The notes: generated by a model not told the origin, from the sequence alone. 64,000 bases of DNA from Crocinitomicaceae bacterium (GCA_014762645.1 JABURP010000087.1:1-64000); one strand, 5' to 3'. Counted from the first letter of the stretch, positions 36,639 to 46,901 are shown. Translations and numbers: made by a program.

Positions 36639-38399
36639 TTATTTGACCAGCTGGATCCAACCTTTAACAGTTCCGGTTTCTTCAGATTCTGCTATAAAGA
36701 AGTAAGTGCCGGGCGGTGAATTTCGTTCGCCGTAGGTTCCATCCCAATATAGTTCCACATTATCGTAATTGTCTGTATAATAAACCCTGTCTCCCCAGCG
36801 GTTAAATATAGAAACGGAATTTGGGTATAGTGTTCCATCAAGAAAATCCAGAACGAGAAAGTCGTTTACGCCGTCATTATTAGGAGAGAACGCGTAATGC
36901 TCGGCAGGAATTATCAATTCAATCGTATCACAGTTCTGGTCGAGTTCTGCCAAAGCTGTATCCAGTACTTTGCAATAGTCCTGTTGAATTTCAACGAGAT
37001 ATTGTGTGGTTAGCAAGGGCGTTACTTCCTGTATACTACTGGTAACATCTGCTCCAGAATCCAGTCCGGAAACCCAGTAATAACTGTTGCCGCCTGATGC
37101 TTCAAGGGTTAAGGTATCTCCAGGACAAAAAACTCCTCCTCCGGTGACCTCAGTAGGAGTAGGCGCCACTACCTCAATATCTACAAAGATGGCATTATTT
37201 GCCTGGTTGAATTGTTCAGTTGAAAAAATGATAATAGACACGGTTCCAGGTGAATTGAGTACTGCGTTTGCCTGAAAATGCTCAACTGTATCTCCTTGCA
37301 CAAGGTTGCCAACCCATGTTATAGTGTCTCCAAACAGTGCCGATCCACCTGCCAGTACCTGAAAACCTGGGTTGGTTGCAATTCCGGTTCCAACATTAGC
37401 GAAAGTAAAAGAAAATACGAAGGGTTGGCCTACACAAACGGTATCCGGCCCGGTATATTCAAGGGCTGCAATATCTTCCACACCACCAGGTGATCTGTAA
37501 ATTGAGCCGTTTGCACCGCAAAGATAAGCTATGGTTTGGTTCGCAACATAGACATCAATATAAAGATTCGTCATTCCAGTTGGTGTTGCTATCCAGGTTG
37601 TACCACCATCAGTAGTTTCTAATACTGCATCATTTTCTCCAGCTACTATTCCATGTGTTGCATTCGTAAAATGTACGGTATAAAGATGATTTGAAACACC
37701 ACTAGGAACCATGTTCCATGTTAATCCTGTGTCAGTCGATTGAAATATTGCTCCACTACTCCCTACTACAATCAGTTTAGTACTAGTAACAGCATAAATA
37801 TCCCATAGAGTGATTGAAGTACTTATATTTGGTAATGTAACCCAGGTAATACCACCGTCAAGGGTTTTTGAAATTGAGCCCAACCCTCCAACACAAAAAC
37901 CAACTGAATTAGAAACGAAATCCATAGACTCTGGTGAAAATCCACCAACAATTGTAGAGTCCCAGCTGACACCTCCATCATCTGTATACAAGACGTCATT
38001 ATCTCTTAGGATGAATAAGCGACCGTTATTGTAATGTATATTATCACACGGTTTTAGCGAATTATCATACACCATATCCCAACTCAAACTTCCGTCTGTT
38101 GTCTTAAAAACAGTTCCGCCGGTATCACATATATAACCAGTATTGATATCTACAAAATGAAGTCCGACTATGATTTCTGTTGTAGGAGAATTAACAGCTA
38201 CCCAGTCGGTACCACCATTAAGGGTTTTTAGAATTGTCCCTCCCCAACCCACAGAATAACCTTCAAAATTATTGAGGAACTGGATGCAATTTAACTGATT
38301 AGTTGTTGGGGTAGTTTGTTGGGACCAGGTATAATTCTGTGCCTTTACGGGCAAGGCAATTACGCAGATGAAGATTACTAAAGGGATAATAGTTTTCAC
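36639..38399 (-). CDS. Secreted YCF48/BNR-repeat protein with T9SS type B sorting domain
   Basis: A 586-residue cell-surface or secreted protein. A signal peptide (IIPLVIFICVIALPVKAQ) precedes about six YCF48/BNR units (LNGGTDWVAVN, TDGSLSWDMVYD, LDGGITWVTLP, TDTGLTWNMVP, TDGGTTWIATP). A CARDB-like adhesive domain covers about 320-410. The end (about 500-586: YAFSPNNDGVNDFLVLDFLDG, IFNRWGDRVYYTDNY, PPGTYFFIAE) is the gliding-motility-associated CHU_C/type B C-terminal domain used by the type IX secretion system. Function of the mature protein is unknown. Confidence 0.9.
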   Translation of the reverse strand: MKTIIPLVIFICVIALPVKAQNYTWSQQTTPTTNQLNCIQFLNNFEGYSVGWGGTILKTLNGGTDWVAVNSPTTEIIVGLHFVDINTGYICDTGGTVFKTTDGSLSWDMVYDNSLKPCDNIHYNNGRLFILRDNDVLYTDDGGVSWDSTIVGGFSPESMDFVSNSVGFCVGGLGSISKTLDGGITWVTLPNISTSITLWDIYAVTSTKLIVVGSSGAIFQSTDTGLTWNMVPSGVSNHLYTVHFTNATHGIVAGENDAVLETTDGGTTWIATPTGMTNLYIDVYVANQTIAYLCGANGSIYRSPGGVEDIAALEYTGPDTVCVGQPFVFSFTFANVGTGIATNPGFQVLAGGSALFGDTITWVGNLVQGDTVEHFQANAVLNSPGTVSIIIFSTEQFNQANNAIFVDIEVVAPTPTEVTGGGVFCPGDTLTLEASGGNSYYWVSGLDSGADVTSSIQEVTPLLTTQYLVEIQQDYCKVLDTALAELDQNCDTIELIIPAEHYAFSPNNDGVNDFLVLDFLDGTLYPNSVSIFNRWGDRVYYTDNYDNVELYWDGTYGERNSPPGTYFFIAESEETGTVKGWIQLVK

Positions 38400-38428
38400 G
38401 GTTCAAAAATAAAAATCAAAAGAGATTT

Positions 38429-38851
38429 TTACAAGCTCTTACATTCGGTAAAAGAGTTAATTGTTAAATCTTCTTCAACCACATAGACGCCAATTTCAAG
38501 GCAATAGTTTGTTACCCCACTAGGATTTATTTCTAATTCGCCCTCGAAGTTCCCGTCTTTAGTAATGTCGGCCTGTGTAAATACTGGGGTTGCGCCATTG
38601 ACAGATATGCTCACATCAATGTGTGTTGGCTTTAAATCAGGTGCTTTGTTTTCAGGTATGGAATACAGAAACCTCACTTTCTGATCGTTGTTACTATTGG
38701 TGTAGATGTATACATCATCATACACCCACCATTGATCTCCTGCATATTCTGGATCAAAAATATTTGTGTTGGCAGTTTCAACTTCGTCTATCTTTTTTAG
38801 ACAGGAGCTAAAAAGCAGTAAAATCCCGATAATAATTGAAACGTTTTTCAT
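38429..38851 (-). CDS. Lipoprotein, unknown function
   Basis: About 140 residues from ATG 38851, giving MKNVSIIIGILLLFSSC, a clean lipoprotein signal. Longer starts would lie inside the upstream gene and spoil the signal peptide. The mature part (DQWWVYDDVYIYTNSNNDQKV, THIDVSISVNGATPVF) is strand-rich. The start overlaps the stop of the 38848-39576 gene by 4 bp, so the pair is coupled. No family recognised. Confidence 0.75.
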   Translation of the reverse strand: MKNVSIIIGILLLFSSCLKKIDEVETANTNIFDPEYAGDQWWVYDDVYIYTNSNNDQKVRFLYSIPENKAPDLKPTHIDVSISVNGATPVFTQADITKDGNFEGELEINPSGVTNYCLEIGVYVVEEDLTINSFTECKSL

Positions 38852-39576
38852 CCGAACCTCCATTTTATACCACATGATAATGGCGTGGCGTACCATGAGA
38901 ACTTATCTTTAAACGGACTTGGAGCATAAAATTCCGGTTCAGAATTGTTCTTTTTAAATTGCCTGTATGTATATATCGTTGTACCAAGCGCAGCAGCAGT
39001 TAATCCTAGTGTTGAATAGAATATGATACGTTGACGATTGTATTTGGCATTGTGCTCTTCCATGTTCGCTTTGTGCAATACTGCTTCCTGATAACTTGGT
39101 GCCGAAAAGTATAGATCAATGTCCTGGAAGACTTTCTTTCTTGTTGTATATGAATTGATCATAAATGCACCTGATGTCAGGGCAGATGCAAGCGTTAAAC
39201 TAAGTGGCACCGTCAATGACTTATGAAATTTCATGCGATACTCCTTATAATCACTTTCAAATTGCTGCCGCTCATTAGAGATAACCATCTTTACATATTT
39301 CCTGGTTAAGCTGTCTTTATAAACATCAAATTCAACAAGATTTGTGACATAGCCCGGCGACCATATTTTAGCGGTATGATGCCCTGGTGGCAATTGACAC
39401 TTGTATAGTTTGAGATACATGGTATCATCAATTACAATTTCAAAATAACCATTGTCGACATCTACCAGAAAATGAACATCTCCCATAGCTGGTTTGTCCA
39501 CCGGATCAAGAGTATCGGACTGGCTATATACGGATGAAACCGCTAAAACTGCAATTAAAAGGATAAACGATCGCAT
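38848..39576 (-). CDS. Envelope protein with PEGA-like domain and central helices
   Basis: A 242-residue protein with a signal peptide (SFILLIAVLAVSSVYS). Residues about 35-100 look like a PEGA-type beta domain (VDNGYFEIVIDDTMYLKLYKCQLPPGHHTAKIWSPGY). Two hydrophobic helices follow (SLTVPLSLTLASALTSGAFMI and IIFYSTLGLTAAALGTTIYTY), with a charged helical loop between, and a Trp/Tyr-rich end. It is probably anchored in the envelope. Coupled to the downstream lipoprotein by a 4-bp overlap. Function unknown. Confidence 0.7.
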   Translation of the reverse strand: MRSFILLIAVLAVSSVYSQSDTLDPVDKPAMGDVHFLVDVDNGYFEIVIDDTMYLKLYKCQLPPGHHTAKIWSPGYVTNLVEFDVYKDSLTRKYVKMVISNERQQFESDYKEYRMKFHKSLTVPLSLTLASALTSGAFMINSYTTRKKVFQDIDLYFSAPSYQEAVLHKANMEEHNAKYNRQRIIFYSTLGLTAAALGTTIYTYRQFKKNNSEPEFYAPSPFKDKFSWYATPLSCGIKWRFG

Positions 39577-39638
39577 GGTACTAATTTAATGGATTCTACA
39601 CTAAATACCACTTACCCTCCTTGAAATGATAAGATTGT

Positions 39639-41495
39639 TTAGTCTTCGGTAGCAATTACAGCCTCTTCTATGCGTAAGTTATCAATGATGAATTCCTGAC
39701 GATCCTGGGTGTTTTTACCCATGTAGAACTGCAGTACATCTTCAATTTTTGCGTCCTTACCTATTATAACAGGATCCAGACGTATCTCATCCCCAATAAA
39801 GTTCTTAAATTCATCTGGTGAAATCTCTCCTAGTCCTTTGAAACGAGTTATTTCCGGGTTTTTACCCAGGTTAGCAATGGCATCTACTCTTTCTTCCTCA
39901 GAATAACAATACCTTGTTTCTTTCTTATTTCTCACCCTGAATAAAGGTGTTTGAAGTATATAAACGTGGCCACCCCTAACGAGTTCAGGAAAAAATTGTA
40001 AAAAGAATGTTAGCAGTAAAAGGCGGATGTGCATACCGTCAACATCTGCATCCGTTGCTATAACGACATTGTTATATCGAAGTCCTTCAATTCCATCCTC
40101 AATGTTCAAAGCAGCCTGAAGTAGATTGAATTCCTCATTTTCATAAACTACTTTCTTAGTTAACCCATAAGAATTTAAAGGTTTTCCACGCAAACTAAAC
40201 ACGGCTTGTGTATTGACATCTCTGGATTTCGTGATAGAACCACTCGCAGAATCCCCCTCAGTAATAAAGATAGTAGATTCCTTTCTTTTATCATTTTTGG
40301 TATCATTATAATGCGCACGGCAATCACGTAATTTTTTATTGTGCAAACTGGCTTTTTTAGCACGTTCCCGGGCCAATTTACGAATCCCTGACAGCTCTTT
40401 TCTTTCTTTTTCAGATTGTTTAATCTTCTTTTCAAGAATTTCAGCTGTTTCGGAATGCTTGTGTAAAAAGTTATCGAGCTTCACCTTCAAAAAGTCATTA
40501 ATAAAGGCACGCATTGACTTACCATTTGGCTCAATTTCCTGTGAACCTAATTTCGTTTTAGTCTGCGACTCAAACACCGGTTCTATAACTTTAACTGACA
40601 CAGCCGCCACAATTGATTGTCTGATATCTACGGCGTCATAGTTTTTGCCATAAAAATCCTTAATCACTTTTGCTACAGAACCTCTGAACTCGGATAAATG
40701 CGTTCCGCCTTGTGTTGTGTGCTGACCATTCACGAAGGAATAATAATTCTCTCCGTAACTCCTTACGTGGGTAATTGCCACTTCTATATCTTCGCCCTCC
40801 AAATGAATAATTGGATAGAGTGCTTCACTCTCCATGTTATCCTCCAATAGATCCTTCAGTCCATTTTCAGATAAGAACTTTTCACCATTAAAGTAAATGG
40901 CAAGCCCACGATTGAGATAGCAATAATTCCAAAAAAGCTTTTCAAGATAAGCTGCGCGGAACTTATAATTTTTAAAGATTTCCGAATCAGGAATAAACTC
41001 TATAAAGGTTCCGTTACGTTCATCCGTTTTTTCAATGTCTGATTCTTCAATCAGTTCACCGTATTTGAAAACGGCTCTTTTCTTCTCTCCGTCTCTATAG
41101 GACTCAACGATAAAGTGCTCTGCAAGAGCGTTTACGGCTTTTGTACCAACCCCATTAAGACCAACAGACTTTTTAAAGGCCTTGGAGTCGTACTTACCTC
41201 CTGTGTTTATTTTTGACACACAATCAACGACCTTACCGAGTGGAATTCCTCGTCCGAAATCACGAACATAAGTCACCCCATCTTTTATTTTAATGTTGAT
41301 GCGTTTACCATTACCCATGACGAACTCGTCAATGGAGTTATCAATAATTTCTTTAACAAGCACGTATATTCCGTCATCAGCTGCGGAACCATCTCCCAGT
41401 TTACCAATGTACATACCTGGCCTAAGCCGGATATGCTCTTTCCAGTCAAGGGAGCGAATATTTTCTTCTGTGTAGTCGGTTTGTTGTTTCGCCAT
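39639..41495 (-). CDS. parE: DNA topoisomerase IV subunit B
   Basis: A 618-residue ATPase subunit. Bergerat-fold ATP site: [24 protein letters not shown] and [16 protein letters not shown]. Transducer Lys region [14 protein letters not shown] domain: [11 protein letters not shown] and the metal-binding [19 protein letters not shown]. The final [20 protein letters not shown] is the family's DNA-gate contact. Short length without a GyrB insertion, and the nearby parC, support topoisomerase IV. Four unrelated genes separate it from parC. Confidence 0.93.
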   Translation of the reverse strand: MAKQQTDYTEENIRSLDWKEHIRLRPGMYIGKLGDGSAADDGIYVLVKEIIDNSIDEFVMGNGKRINIKIKDGVTYVRDFGRGIPLGKVVDCVSKINTGGKYDSKAFKKSVGLNGVGTKAVNALAEHFIVESYRDGEKKRAVFKYGELIEESDIEKTDERNGTFIEFIPDSEIFKNYKFRAAYLEKLFWNYCYLNRGLAIYFNGEKFLSENGLKDLLEDNMESEALYPIIHLEGEDIEVAITHVRSYGENYYSFVNGQHTTQGGTHLSEFRGSVAKVIKDFYGKNYDAVDIRQSIVAAVSVKVIEPVFESQTKTKLGSQEIEPNGKSMRAFINDFLKVKLDNFLHKHSETAEILEKKIKQSEKERKELSGIRKLARERAKKASLHNKKLRDCRAHYNDTKNDKRKESTIFITEGDSASGSITKSRDVNTQAVFSLRGKPLNSYGLTKKVVYENEEFNLLQAALNIEDGIEGLRYNNVVIATDADVDGMHIRLLLLTFFLQFFPELVRGGHVYILQTPLFRVRNKKETRYCYSEEERVDAIANLGKNPEITRFKGLGEISPDEFKNFIGDEIRLDPVIIGKDAKIEDVLQFYMGKNTQDRQEFIIDNLRIEEAVIATED

Positions 41496-41673
41496 CTTCG
41501 ATCAATTTCTCTTCAATACAGACGTCATTTGCCTGCAGTGCTGACAAATTTAACACTCTTGTGCATACCAGAGTACTGGCTGTACAACAGAATATTAACA
41601 AAATATCCTGCATATTAACTATCGTCATCAAAATATAAGCGGAAACTATTCGTTTTTCTTGCGACCGAATTGT

Positions 41674-41681
41674 TAATTTTG
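41674..41681 (+). promoter_or_regulatory. -7 promoter element TAATTTTG
   Basis: A perfect TAnnTTTG match whose end is 5 bp before the TTG start of the TonB-dependent receptor. The predicted transcription start falls on or next to the start codon, so the mRNA may be leaderless. Confidence 0.45.
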
Positions 41682-41686
41682 GACGC

Positions 41687-44386
41687 TTGAAACACCTGCT
41701 GCATATATTATTCTTACTCCTCTCTGCTACTAGTTTTGGGCAAATGGTTACACTTACCGGGAAGATTATAGATGAAGAGGGTGCTGGTGTTCCCGGGGTT
41801 TACATAATAGTTGACGGTCAACAAGGAATATTTGGGCCAACTGACGAGCAAGGTGTTTTTAAAATTGAATTGGCTCCAAATGACACCTATGTACTTCGAA
41901 GCAAGTTTCAAAAAAAAGAAACCCTACTTAGAACAGTTAAGGTTGGTGAGGACAATATCTTTCTTGGCACTTTCTTACTTGAGGGTAAAACTTTAGATGT
42001 TGTCCCTTTCGAGTTTAAGCGGCCCGGTGATTTTGTTGATTTCTTTCCCAAAGTTGATTTAAACAGGCTGCCGAGCGCCACTGGAAACGCAGAGGATTTT
42101 ATTAAATTGGTTGGGCTCGGTGTCTCTTCAAATAATGAACTTACCTCAAATTATAATGTACGTGGAGGGAATTATGATGAAAACCTTATTTATGTCAATG
42201 GAATTCAAATTTACCGACCATTTCTAGTCCGTTCTGGACAACAAGAAGGATTGAGCTTTATTAACAGTTCATTTGTTGAGAATATCTATTTTTCTGCAGG
42301 TGGTTTTGATGCGTATTATGGAGACAAGCTTTCCTCTGTTTTAGATATTACCTACCGGGAACCGACGAGCTTCGGTGGTAGTGCTCAGGCGAGTCTAATG
42401 GGGGGTCAGGCTCATCTTGAAAGCATTTTTGCAAAAAAGCGCGGGAATATTATTGCAGGGGCCAGATATAGAGCCAATTCCTACCTCTTAAATAGTTTGC
42501 CCACACAAGGGGATTATAACCCTACCTTTTTTGATGCACAATTATTAAGTAACTATTATCTCAACTATGATAACGAGAATCGTTATGCTAAGTTGTTTGT
42601 GCTAGGACACTACTCTACCAACAATTATCGCTTTGTCCCAGCAACCAGAAACACTACCTGGGGAACCGTGAATGAAGCCTATCAACTAAGGGTATTCTTT
42701 GAAGGACAGGAAGAGACAAAATTCAAAACCTTTACGGCAGCCACAGGAGTGAACTGGAGAAACAGTAAGCGATTTAAGATGGATTTTGTGGCGTCCGTTT
42801 TTCATTCCATAGAAAGCGAACATTTTGATATTTTGGGCGAGTATTGGATCAACCAGCTAGAAACAGATCCATCCAAAGAAGAGTTTGGGGATTCAACCAG
42901 CAATGTTGGTGTTGGAGGATTTCTGGATCATGCGCGTAACGACTTAAATGTTTGGATTGGCAATGTATATACAAATGCACGCTATGATTTTAAATACAAG
43001 AACAAAGAACTCAAGAATAATGTGGACCTTCGGACATTTGGTGAAATGCGTTGGGGTGCAAAAGCGCAATATGAATTGTTTAATGATAATTTGAGTGAGT
43101 GGCACCTGATTGATTCTGCCGGCTATTCTATTCCACTAGGAGACCCTGATGTTATTGAGCTCAAAGAAGTGATTAAGCAGAACAACCAGGTGGAAGGGTT
43201 TCGTTTTACGGGCCATTTTCAATTTTCACAAAATTGGGTAAGAAGCAAGGATATTGAAGTGTCGTTGCGTAAAAAAATACGAACCGATTCCGGTAAAACT
43301 TTGATACATGTTAATCAGTTAATCAGACAAAGTCCGGACAAAATTTCCCTCACTTTTGGTACCAGAGGTGGTTATCGAACTGTCAATAAGGAATATTGGG
43401 TGACTCCGCGAATGAGCATTACGTACACACCTCGGTCATATATCTTACATAAAGATTCAACGATTACCAGGAGAAACATGAAGTTCCGATTCGCTAGCGG
43501 GTTATACTATCAACCGCCACTGTATCGTACCATGAGAGGAATTTTAGGTGACCTGAACACGGATGTGGTTTCACAAAAATCCTGGCACAACGTCATTGGA
43601 GCCGACATCTATTTCAAAATGTGGGGAAGACCATTCAAATTTGTTACAGAAGCATATTATAAATATATGTGGGATGTGGTTCCCTATGAAATTGACAACG
43701 TCCGCATTCGTTATTATGCTGAAAACAGTGCTGTTGCCTATGCCTATGGTGTAGATGCTAAAATACACGGTGAGTTTATTCCTGGCGTTGAGTCTTTCTT
43801 TAGAATTGGGCTATTGCGAACAGAAGAAGATATCTTAAATGATGAGTATTACCTCTATCTAAATTCAGATGGTGACACAATTTTACCAGGGTATACTTTT
43901 AATGATGTGGCTACTGATTCCTTGTTGCAGGTTCCCGGGTATATTCCAAGGCCAACCGATCAACTTTTGACATTTTCATTGTTCTTTCAGGACCAAATGC
44001 CTGGCATACCTAACTTTAAAGTTTCCACGAATTTACTTGTTGGAACCCCTCTACCCTACGGTCCGCCAACGTATGAGCGATATAAAGACGTTTTAAGATC
44101 AAACGCATATATTCGCCTGGATCTTGGGTTTATGTACGACTTTATTGGGCCGGACAATCCCTATCGTCAAAGAGAGAAAAAGAAAGCGAACTTAGACAAA
44201 CCCGACAGAAAGAGATTCTTTTCTAATTTCGAACAAATTACAGTTAGCCTAGACGCGTTTAACTTACTCGGGATCAAGAACATTATCTCTTATCAGTGGC
44301 TGCAGGATATTGCCGGGCGTTATTATGCAATCCCTAATCATCTCACCGGACGTAGGGTAAACATTCGTTTAATCGTTAAATTTTAA
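41687..44386 (+). CDS. TonB-dependent receptor-like outer membrane protein
   Basis: An 899-residue outer-membrane beta-barrel. Signal peptide KHLLHILFLLLSATSFG; then a CarboxypepD_reg-like domain (TGKIIDEEGAGVPGVYIIVDGQ, about 22-100). A plug domain follows (NYNVRGGNYDENLIYVNGIQIYRPFL, NIYFSAGGFDAYYGDKLSSVLDITYRE), then the barrel to the C-terminal aromatic/Phe end (GRRVNIRLIVKF). The start is TTG; the signal peptide fits exactly. No SusD-like partner follows, so it is not a classical SusCD pair. The ligand is unknown. Confidence 0.88.
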   Translation: MKHLLHILFLLLSATSFGQMVTLTGKIIDEEGAGVPGVYIIVDGQQGIFGPTDEQGVFKIELAPNDTYVLRSKFQKKETLLRTVKVGEDNIFLGTFLLEGKTLDVVPFEFKRPGDFVDFFPKVDLNRLPSATGNAEDFIKLVGLGVSSNNELTSNYNVRGGNYDENLIYVNGIQIYRPFLVRSGQQEGLSFINSSFVENIYFSAGGFDAYYGDKLSSVLDITYREPTSFGGSAQASLMGGQAHLESIFAKKRGNIIAGARYRANSYLLNSLPTQGDYNPTFFDAQLLSNYYLNYDNENRYAKLFVLGHYSTNNYRFVPATRNTTWGTVNEAYQLRVFFEGQEETKFKTFTAATGVNWRNSKRFKMDFVASVFHSIESEHFDILGEYWINQLETDPSKEEFGDSTSNVGVGGFLDHARNDLNVWIGNVYTNARYDFKYKNKELKNNVDLRTFGEMRWGAKAQYELFNDNLSEWHLIDSAGYSIPLGDPDVIELKEVIKQNNQVEGFRFTGHFQFSQNWVRSKDIEVSLRKKIRTDSGKTLIHVNQLIRQSPDKISLTFGTRGGYRTVNKEYWVTPRMSITYTPRSYILHKDSTITRRNMKFRFASGLYYQPPLYRTMRGILGDLNTDVVSQKSWHNVIGADIYFKMWGRPFKFVTEAYYKYMWDVVPYEIDNVRIRYYAENSAVAYAYGVDAKIHGEFIPGVESFFRIGLLRTEEDILNDEYYLYLNSDGDTILPGYTFNDVATDSLLQVPGYIPRPTDQLLTFSLFFQDQMPGIPNFKVSTNLLVGTPLPYGPPTYERYKDVLRSNAYIRLDLGFMYDFIGPDNPYRQREKKKANLDKPDRKRFFSNFEQITVSLDAFNLLGIKNIISYQWLQDIAGRYYAIPNHLTGRRVNIRLIVKF

Positions 44387-44454
44387 CTCTTCGTCGACAA
44401 AATAATAGTCTTTATTGATTTATTTTGGTATATTGAAGTAGTAATCAGCCGATT

Positions 44455-44838
44455 ATGAAAACTACTTCAAAAAGAGAGACCACAACATTAAACATCATCT
44501 TATTTGATAATGGCATTGCCAGTTTTCGTGCTAAACCTTCTATGACCAGAGAATTTACATTGAAAGATGTACGGGAAATTCATGCTGAAATAATAACTTT
44601 TAATAGAGTCAATCGGCTATTTTTAATACACATAGAAAATGGAATGTACTCCCTAGAAGCAAGAAAGTACTTAGCGAATGTGGAAAAAACTTTAGCAGAT
44701 AAAATTGCCATGGTGGCACAAAAGCCCTTACAGAAGGTGGTGGGAAATTTCTTTTTAGGAATAAATCGTCCGCCGATTCCTATAAAACTATTTACTAATC
44801 AGGATGAGGCTAAAGAGTGGTTGCTCTTAAAAGCTTAA
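44455..44838 (+). CDS. STAS-like protein, paralogue 2
   Basis: A 127-residue protein with the same layout as those at 5642 and 48759: a short strand pair, LKDVREIHAEIITFN, RLFLIHIENG, EARKYLANVEKTLADKIAMVAQ and the terminal PIKLFTNQDEAKEWLLLKA. The family resembles STAS/SpoIIAA-like proteins. No phosphorylation site can be assigned. It follows the receptor gene after 68 bp and converges with the dehydrogenase gene (4-bp overlap). Confidence 0.65.
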   Translation: MKTTSKRETTTLNIILFDNGIASFRAKPSMTREFTLKDVREIHAEIITFNRVNRLFLIHIENGMYSLEARKYLANVEKTLADKIAMVAQKPLQKVVGNFFLGINRPPIPIKLFTNQDEAKEWLLLKA

Positions 44839-46346
44839 ACTGGGCGAAGTTCTTTAGGGAAATTTTGAAACGTTACCGGACGAATCCATCTTTTAATAGA
44901 ATGAACACCAACAGCCGTGAATCTGGAATCTGTTGAAGCAGGATACGGTCCTCCATGAGTCATGGCTTCGGTGACTTCAACCCCGGTTGGAACACCGTTG
45001 TAAATTAATCTACCAACTCTTTGACTTAGCGCTTTCACTATTGGTTTAAAATCTTCAAAATCTTCTTTTTCAACAATTACTGTTCCGGTCAGTTGCCCTT
45101 CTATATGTTCTATTATCTCCTGGATTTGTTGAAGGTTTTTGCATTTAATAATTATAGCATAAGGACCAAATACTTCGTGATGCAAAGTTGGGTTACTAAA
45201 GAACGTTGTTCCGTCAACCGTTGCAATAGTTTGCTTTCCGTAATTTGGTTTGACATCATGGGCTTCAGTAAGTACAGCTACATTATTTTGTTCAATAGCC
45301 AATTGTCTGTTTGACTCATAGTTGTTTTCAATGGAGGGATTTAACATTACCGTTGAATCTTTCAGAGCAATTTTCTGAGAGAGTTGAACCGCAAATTCAT
45401 CTAGCTCACTAGAATCAATACCGAAGAGTAAGCCAGGTTTTGTGCAAAATTGACCCGTACCATTTGTAATTGATTCCGCATACATTTCCACCCATTTTTT
45501 AAGATCAGTTTTTAACGCATTAGAAGAAATGACCACTGGATTAACACTTCCCATTTCTGCAAAAACAGGTATGGGCTCCTCTCTAGATGCAGCCAAATCA
45601 TAAAGCGCTCTCCCTCCTTTGATACTACCGGTAAATCCAACAGCTTTCAATTTAGGGTGCTGTACGATTTGCTTTCCAACATCTATTCCTCCACTGTTTA
45701 GATTTGAAAATATACCTGGAGGTAAGTCTACGTCTTCAATTGCCCTAACAATAGCAGAAGCAACTAACTCACCCGTTCCCGCATGCATAGGATGACTTTT
45801 TACAATTACCGGACATCCAGCAGCGAATGCGCTAGCGGTATCACCACCAGCCGTGGAATAAGCAAGTGGAAAATTACTGGCACCAAATACAGCAACAGGA
45901 CCGATTGGTATATGTGTTTTGTACAAACTAGGTTTAGGCTTAGGTAACCTATTCGGTTCTGCTTCTTCTACAAACGTTCCTCTCCAGTCATTCTTTGAAA
46001 TGAAATCTGCAAACATGTTTAATTGATGAAGGGTTCTGCTCCTTTCAGCTCTTGCTCTGTTTAACGGAAGTCCAGATTCCATCTTGTACACATTTAATAA
46101 TTCATCACCAAGCGCTTCAATTTGCTGAGCAATAGCACGAAGAAATTTGGCACGAATATCGTCCGGACAAACGGTGAATAGTTCAAAAGCTTCAACGGCT
46201 TCTTGCATGGCGGAATTTACTTCATCAGCCGTTGCTTCAAAAAAATCCCATTCATTGTCCAGGTTGAGTTCAGGGTTAAAAGTCTTGAATGTATTGGCTC
46301 CTGTATTACTGAATTTTCCAGCAACGATATTTTTTCCTGTGATCAT
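44835..46346 (-). CDS. Alpha-ketoglutarate semialdehyde (2,5-dioxovalerate) dehydrogenase-like
   Basis: A 503-residue NAD(P)-dependent aldehyde dehydrogenase. Catalytic Cys in NGTGQFCTKPGLLF, Glu in VFAEMGSVNP, and the cofactor stretch VGFTGSIKGGRALYD. The opening FGASNFPLAYSTAGGDTASAFAAGCPVIVKSHP and the long GTGQFCTKP variant place it in the KGSADH branch, which oxidises 2,5-dioxopentanoate to 2-oxoglutarate in hydroxyproline, pentose or glucarate breakdown. No other pathway gene is adjacent, so the pathway is uncertain. Confidence 0.88.
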   Translation of the reverse strand: MITGKNIVAGKFSNTGANTFKTFNPELNLDNEWDFFEATADEVNSAMQEAVEAFELFTVCPDDIRAKFLRAIAQQIEALGDELLNVYKMESGLPLNRARAERSRTLHQLNMFADFISKNDWRGTFVEEAEPNRLPKPKPSLYKTHIPIGPVAVFGASNFPLAYSTAGGDTASAFAAGCPVIVKSHPMHAGTGELVASAIVRAIEDVDLPPGIFSNLNSGGIDVGKQIVQHPKLKAVGFTGSIKGGRALYDLAASREEPIPVFAEMGSVNPVVISSNALKTDLKKWVEMYAESITNGTGQFCTKPGLLFGIDSSELDEFAVQLSQKIALKDSTVMLNPSIENNYESNRQLAIEQNNVAVLTEAHDVKPNYGKQTIATVDGTTFFSNPTLHHEVFGPYAIIIKCKNLQQIQEIIEHIEGQLTGTVIVEKEDFEDFKPIVKALSQRVGRLIYNGVPTGVEVTEAMTHGGPYPASTDSRFTAVGVHSIKRWIRPVTFQNFPKELRPV

Positions 46347-46435
46347 ATGGATTGAGGTTTTTCTAAAAAATACAGATTCTAAGATAAGAAATCAAGGAGT
46401 GTTTAATCAATTCTTTTACAAATTGTCAGGACAAG

Positions 46436-46463
46436 AAAAAACCCCTCCAAGGAATGGAGAGGT
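46436..46463 (-). terminator. Terminator of the stand-alone LuxR gene
   Basis: A 9-bp stem (46441-46449 with 46455-46463, one G:U on the minus strand) with a 5-nt loop, followed by TTTTTT. It lies about 100 bp beyond the LuxR-domain gene. Confidence 0.75.
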
Positions 46464-46561
46464 TCATCCGGGTAAAAATAAGTAACTCTATACACATTAC
46501 TTAAACCCTGCTTATTGCAAACCAAATTTTTATGCGATTAAATATCTCAAATGTTTTTATT

Positions 46562-46783
46562 TCAAACTTTCACAATTCCATTTCTAATAGCGTACAGCAA
46601 AACGCCACAAGCATTTTTAGCGCCGACCTTTTCTCTAATTACAGAACGGTACCCCTCCACTGTTCTCACTCCTCTACACAACGAATCTGCAATTTCTTTT
46701 GATGTACGTTCTTCACTCATTAACTGTATAACTTTAATTTCAATTTCAGACAAGTCAGCTTTGTTGTTCATTTCATTAGTCAT
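46562..46783 (-). CDS. Stand-alone LuxR-type helix-turn-helix protein
   Basis: About 73 residues from ATG 46783 (MTNEMNNKADLSEIE), essentially only a LuxR DNA-binding domain: IEIKVIQLMSEERTSKEIADSLCRGVRTVEGYRSVIREKVGAKN, ending in LLYAIRNGIVKV. This end is nearly the same as that of the full response regulator next door (LVAYALRNGIVT), so it may be a derived fragment or a competitor for its sites. The frame extends back to 46870, but a TAATTTTG -7 element at 46868-46875 makes the shorter start likelier. Confidence 0.7.
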   Translation of the reverse strand: MTNEMNNKADLSEIEIKVIQLMSEERTSKEIADSLCRGVRTVEGYRSVIREKVGAKNACGVLLYAIRNGIVKV

Positions 46784-46901
46784 TAATGTTATTCCAATAA
46801 GTAGCCTGTTCAAGAGGGACACCAAAGCAATATTCCTAGTGAATTTTTCTGGCGGTGGCAGTGGGATCAAAATTAATAGAGGAACACACCCTATAAAAGA
46901 G

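Noticed and set aside
41687-44386. SusC/SusD polysaccharide locus
   Set aside because: No SusD-like gene or glycoside hydrolase lies near the receptor; the next gene is STAS-like.
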